A stretch of DNA of 64,000 bases from Aphidius gifuensis (Eukaryota; Arthropoda; Insecta; Hymenoptera; Braconidae), in assembly GCF_014905175.1 (NCBI RefSeq), contig NC_057788.1, positions 5,828,001 through 5,892,000 on the forward strand. Direction: 5' to 3'. Numbering within the stretch: the stretch's first letter is position 1; every line of letters begins with the position of its first letter. Positions 63,251 through 64,000 of this stretch are shown piece after piece. The translations under genes and the position numbers were made by a program. The notes under the pieces are model-generated. The model saw only the letters and a list, made by a program, of their open reading frames with translations. It had not been told where the DNA came from and did not search any database.

Positions 63251-64000
63251 ATGTAAGTATTTAATCAATAAGTCTAAATAAAAATGTCAACAAATAATTT
63301 TAAAACTGTCAAAATAAATAAAAATAATATATATAAACAATTTTAGGTTTACAAAAATATTAATAATATTATTGGTACTTTCACCATCATTTGGTGAAGA
63401 TTACTATGAACTTTTGGGACTTAAACGTAATGCTGATCAAAAATCAATTCGACAAGCTTTCAAAAAAATAGCAGTTACACATCATCCAGATAAAAATAAT
63501 GATGATCCTGATGCTCATATAAAATTTGTAAAATACACAACAGCATATGAAATTTTAAAAGATCCTGAAACACGTAAAAAATATGATTTATATGGTGAAG
63601 AAGGTGTCAATGGAAATAATAATAATAGACAACAAAATTATCATTCATACAGTTATTATCAAAATAATTTTGGCATGTATGATGATGATCCAGAAATAGT
63701 AACACTTAATAGAAATGATTATCATGATAATGTCATTAATTCTGAAAAAGTATGGATGATTAATTTTTATTCAGCAATGTGTGGTCATTGTCATCATTTA
63801 GCTCCAATTTGGCGTAAAATTGCTAAAGATCTTGAGGGTGTTATACGTATTGGTGCTGTTAATTGTGAAGATGATTGGTCATTGTGTCATGAAATTGGAA
63901 TACAATCATATCCAACATTATTATATTATCCAAAAAATTCAAAACATGGTATTAGATTTACTAGTAAAAAAAGTTATCAAGAAATAATGGATTTTGTCAT
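63251..64000 (+). CDS. DNAJC10: ER co-chaperone/disulfide reductase ERdj5 (5' part; runs off the window)
   Basis: ERdj5 is an ER-lumen protein with a J domain and several thioredoxin-like domains. It reduces disulfides of misfolded proteins and works with BiP and EDEM proteins in ER-associated degradation. Exon 1 contributes only the AT of the start codon (63,251-63,252); the intron (GTAAGT to TTTTAG) ends at 63,346, and exon 2 begins with the G. About 218 residues are visible: a signal peptide (MFTKILIILLVLSPSFG), the J domain from EDYYELLG with HPD at residues 47-49, a FGMYDDDPEIVTL linker typical of DNAJC10, and the first thioredoxin domain with active site CGHC at 146-149 and a SYPTLLYYP cis-proline motif. 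The linker and the J-to-thioredoxin order exclude ordinary DnaJ or PDI proteins. The rest of the gene lies beyond 64,000. Confidence 0.94.

Noticed and set aside
1..64000. Canonical tRNA, rRNA or intact transposase genes
   Set aside because: No canonical T-arm (GGTTCGANTCC) on either strand, no rRNA-like conserved blocks, and no transposase or reverse-transcriptase motifs were seen by eye; a covariance-model search could still find weak cases.

Overview
The window is a very AT-rich piece of eukaryotic, almost certainly animal, nuclear DNA. It has dense homopolymer tracts, many di- and trinucleotide repeats, spliceosomal introns with GT(A/G)AGT donors and pyrimidine-rich acceptors, and short genes set in long gene-free stretches. 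The recognisable genes (EDEM3-type mannosidase, TRMT112, an F-box/LRR protein, ERdj5/DNAJC10) are metazoan. Base composition and intron style suggest an insect, perhaps an AT-rich parasitoid wasp, but that species guess is weak.

Layout. Positions 1-24,000 hold almost no coding sequence. There is a tRNA-like (SINE-like) element near 3.1 kb, a good-looking N-terminal coding exon on the minus strand at 6.46-6.69 kb with an asparagine repeat, and microsatellites, the largest a (TGG)n tract at 9.7 kb. Two small, in-frame minus-strand exons lie at 24.06-24.50 kb, just downstream of a CRE/TATA promoter-like sequence. Positions 24.7-26.9 kb are a large imperfect inverted repeat carrying two head-to-head decayed fragments of an AFG1-like mitochondrial ATPase gene. 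The spacer between its arms holds tandem foldback (MITE-like) elements. Positions 26.9-50.5 kb are again gene-poor, interrupted by a ten-copy satellite (unit about 163 or 152 bp) at 31.7-33.3 kb.

The gene-dense end is 50.5-64 kb. EDEM3 (minus, eight coding exons, about 1094 residues, signal peptide, GH47 domain, PA domain, C-terminal DDEL) and TRMT112 (plus, three exons, 124 residues) are divergent and share a 1.15-kb intergenic region. This pair is bracketed by a second inverted repeat (arms about 50.53-51.90 and 59.02-60.74 kb). Each arm carries splice-site-like signals and an unrecognised open frame directed away from the pair. To the right are an F-box/LRR gene (three exons, 409 residues) and the 5' part of DNAJC10/ERdj5, which runs off the window and whose ATG start codon is split by an intron.

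How the genes work together. EDEM3 trims mannose from misfolded glycoproteins in the ER, and ERdj5 reduces their disulfides with BiP before retrotranslocation. Two ER-associated degradation enzymes therefore sit within about 6.5 kb. F-box proteins are ubiquitin-ligase adaptors, but nothing here ties this one to ERAD. The most unusual structures are the two large inverted duplications, the unrecognised spliced-looking coding pieces at 50.6-50.9 and 24.1-24.5 kb (which happen to be phase-compatible), the satellite whose unit length changes by about one helical turn, and the nested foldback elements. I see no virus, prokaryotic system, CRISPR array or intact autonomous transposon.
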